A stretch of DNA of 64,000 nucleotides from contig JAFDWH010000026.1 of the NCBI GenBank assembly GCA_018268595.1, positions 186,001-250,000 on the forward strand, written 5' to 3'. The DNA comes from Actinomycetota bacterium. Lineage in GTDB: Bacteria; Actinomycetota; Thermoleophilia; Solirubrobacterales; Solirubrobacteraceae. The notes beneath the pieces are model-generated. The model saw only the letters and a list, made by a program, of their open reading frames with translations. It did not search any database and was not told where the DNA came from. Every line of letters begins with the position of its first letter. Position 1 is the first letter of the stretch. This document shows positions 63,111-64,000 of the stretch, piece after piece. The translations under genes were made by a program, and so were the position numbers.

Positions 63111-63260
63111 ATGATCGTGCTCGCCCACTTCGGCCACTGGTACGTCTCGATGATCTACGCCGCGCCGGCGCTCCTGCTCGGCGGCGCGCTCAGCGTCAGC
63201 GCGCTGCGGGAGCGCCGCCGGAGAGGGCGCGAAGATCGTCCGCCAGCGCCTCGGGCGTGA
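63111..63260 (+). CDS. Small single-TM membrane protein (49 residues)
   Basis: MIVLAHFGHWYVSMIYAAPA begins one hydrophobic segment (about 11-35) followed by an Arg-rich cytoplasmic tail (about 36-49). A TAGCCT -10 box lies 8 bases before the ATG. The last 65 bases overlap the convergent SCO1 gene. No family recognised; its redox-gene neighbours hint at a respiratory or membrane role (inference). Confidence 0.5.
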   Translation: MIVLAHFGHWYVSMIYAAPALLLGGALSVSALRERRRRGREDRPPAPRA

Positions 63261-63825
63261 GCTGGTCGGTCAGGTAGCCGACGCGCTGGCGCCCGGCGCC
63301 GTCGACGATCACCGTCGAGGCGGTGTGCTCGTACCCCTGTCCCTGCGGCTGGACCCCGTAGGCGCGCCACACCGGCGCCAACTGCGCGCGCGTGCCGACG
63401 AGGTAGCGCATGCGCCCGCGCACGTGCTGCTCGAGCAGGAAGCGCTTGACGTGCAGCGGCGTGTCGCCCTGCGGGTCGACGCTGATCGCCAGCACGGGCA
63501 CCTGTCGCGCGGGCCCGAGCTCGTCGAGCGCGCCGCGGATCTGCTGCGCGGTCAGCGGGCAGGTGTCCTGGCAGGTCGAGTACATGAACGTCACGACGAC
63601 GGTCCGCCCGCGGTACTCCCGCATCGTGGCGGTCCTGCCGTCCTGGTCGCGCAGGCGGAAGTCGGCCGCCCGCGCCTGCGGGGGACGCAGGCCGCCGTGC
63701 AGCCCGGTCGGGCCGGCCGCGCTGACGCTGCCGGCCCCGTCGCCGCCGGCCAGCACGACGGTCGCGAGCGCGGCGACGAGGGCGACGACGGCGACGACGA
63801 GCGTCAGGCGCAGGCGGGCGGGCAT
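63196..63825 (-). CDS. SCO1/SenC-family copper chaperone
   Basis: 209 residues. Uncleaved signal/anchor (about 5-27). The thioredoxin-fold domain binds copper through C85 and C89 (STCQDTCPL) and H167 (YEHTAS). Delivers copper to cytochrome oxidase CuA. TACCCT lies 7 bases before the ATG. Convergent with the 49-residue gene. Confidence 0.9.
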   Translation of the reverse strand: MPARLRLTLVVAVVALVAALATVVLAGGDGAGSVSAAGPTGLHGGLRPPQARAADFRLRDQDGRTATMREYRGRTVVVTFMYSTCQDTCPLTAQQIRGALDELGPARQVPVLAISVDPQGDTPLHVKRFLLEQHVRGRMRYLVGTRAQLAPVWRAYGVQPQGQGYEHTASTVIVDGAGRQRVGYLTDQLTPEALADDLRALSGGAPAAR

Positions 63826-63832
63826 CCGCCCA

Positions 63833-63838
63833 AGGGTA
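63833..63838 (-). promoter_or_regulatory. -10 box for leaderless SCO1 gene
   Basis: TACCCT on the minus strand ends 7 bases before the ATG at 63825, with no ribosome site. Confidence 0.45.
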
Positions 63839-63853
63839 CGACGGCCCGGCGCC

Positions 63854-64000
63854 CTACGCCTCGACGAGCCCGCGCCGGATCGCGTAGCGCACCAGCTCCA
63901 CGCGGTCGCGCATGCCGAGCTTGCGCAGCACGTTCGCGCGGTGCGACTCGACCGTCTTCTCCGAGACGTGCAGCGTCGCGGCGATCTGCGTGTTCGTGTG
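63854..64000 (-). CDS. LuxR-type HTH response regulator, 5' part outside window
   Basis: Only the last 48 residues are visible: TNTQIAATLHVSEKTVESHR and VLRKLGMRDRVELVRYAIRR form the LuxR/NarL helix-turn-helix. The receiver domain, if any, lies to the right. Which system it belongs to is unknown. Confidence 0.8.
   Translation of the reverse strand, partial: HTNTQIAATLHVSEKTVESHRANVLRKLGMRDRVELVRYAIRRGLVEA

Noticed and set aside
1-64000. CRISPR arrays, tRNA or rRNA genes, insertion sequences, prophage genes
   Set aside because: No regularly spaced repeats, no tRNA T-loop plus acceptor pattern, no transposase or integrase motif was seen.

Overview
The window is chromosomal DNA of very high GC content (clearly above 70 percent by eye), almost fully coding. 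Gene content and order point to a soil actinobacterium of the Thermoleophilia, most likely Solirubrobacterales and Conexibacter-like. The evidence is the pspA-pspAA / pspAB-htpX set, two actinobacterial ydaO-type c-di-AMP riboswitches, a Ku gene, MarP- and FxsA-like proteins, SigF/STAS-type stress regulation, a WS/DGAT enzyme, and arginine codon AGA used freely in an otherwise GC-rich codon set. No rRNA, tRNA, CRISPR array, insertion sequence or prophage was seen. No stretch above 300 bases lacks a gene; the largest gaps (about 225-270 bases at 21.7, 44.3 and 49.9 kb) are described as features.

Layout. 0-3.6 kb (minus): the end of a 3-hydroxyacyl-CoA dehydrogenase, then enolase-superfamily, DUF192, xseA and xseB genes. 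3.6-14 kb is an envelope block. It holds two lipoproteins (cell-wall-binding-repeat type and DUF3352), an NlpC/P60-like hydrolase behind c-di-AMP riboswitch 1, pspA-pspAA, an unknown membrane protein, pspAB, htpX, a coiled-coil protein, an M23 peptidase behind riboswitch 2, and lgt. 15-19.5 kb: lysA-hom-thrC-thrB, a compact aspartate-family amino-acid operon. 19.5-26.3 kb: an L,D-transpeptidase, a ParA-like ATPase, a zinc-ribbon/FHA protein, small proteins, a penicillin-binding protein and a MarP-like membrane protease. 26.3-35.1 kb: topoisomerase III and a two-subunit AddAB/AdnAB-type helicase-nuclease.

35.1-38.1 kb: a MerR-PAS-GAF regulator divergent from a SigF-type sigma factor, then ku. 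38.2-44.3 kb: gltB-gltD (glutamate synthase), followed by a possible structured RNA. 44.6-49.9 kb: an LPG-synthase-type membrane protein, a flavin monooxygenase with its TetR regulator, a glycosyltransferase-like protein with odd codon use, and a protein resembling aGPT-pyrophosphorylase clade 3. 50-54.8 kb is the most accessory-looking part: a sigma factor fused to an anti-sigma zinc finger, a compositionally mosaic secreted protein, and small regulators with candidate operators. 54.8-64 kb: HAD hydrolase, FxsA, STAS protein, an Fe-S assembly factor, WS/DGAT, lepB, ispH, a metallophosphoesterase, thioredoxin-like and SCO1 proteins, and the end of a LuxR-type response regulator.

Cross-cutting signals. 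Many genes have a TANNNT -10 box only 6-13 bases before the start codon and no Shine-Dalgarno sequence, which suggests widespread leaderless transcription. Operonic genes commonly overlap by ATGA or GTGA. The most coherent system is the envelope block, where a PspA stress module is bracketed by two cell-wall hydrolases under the same class of c-di-AMP riboswitch.
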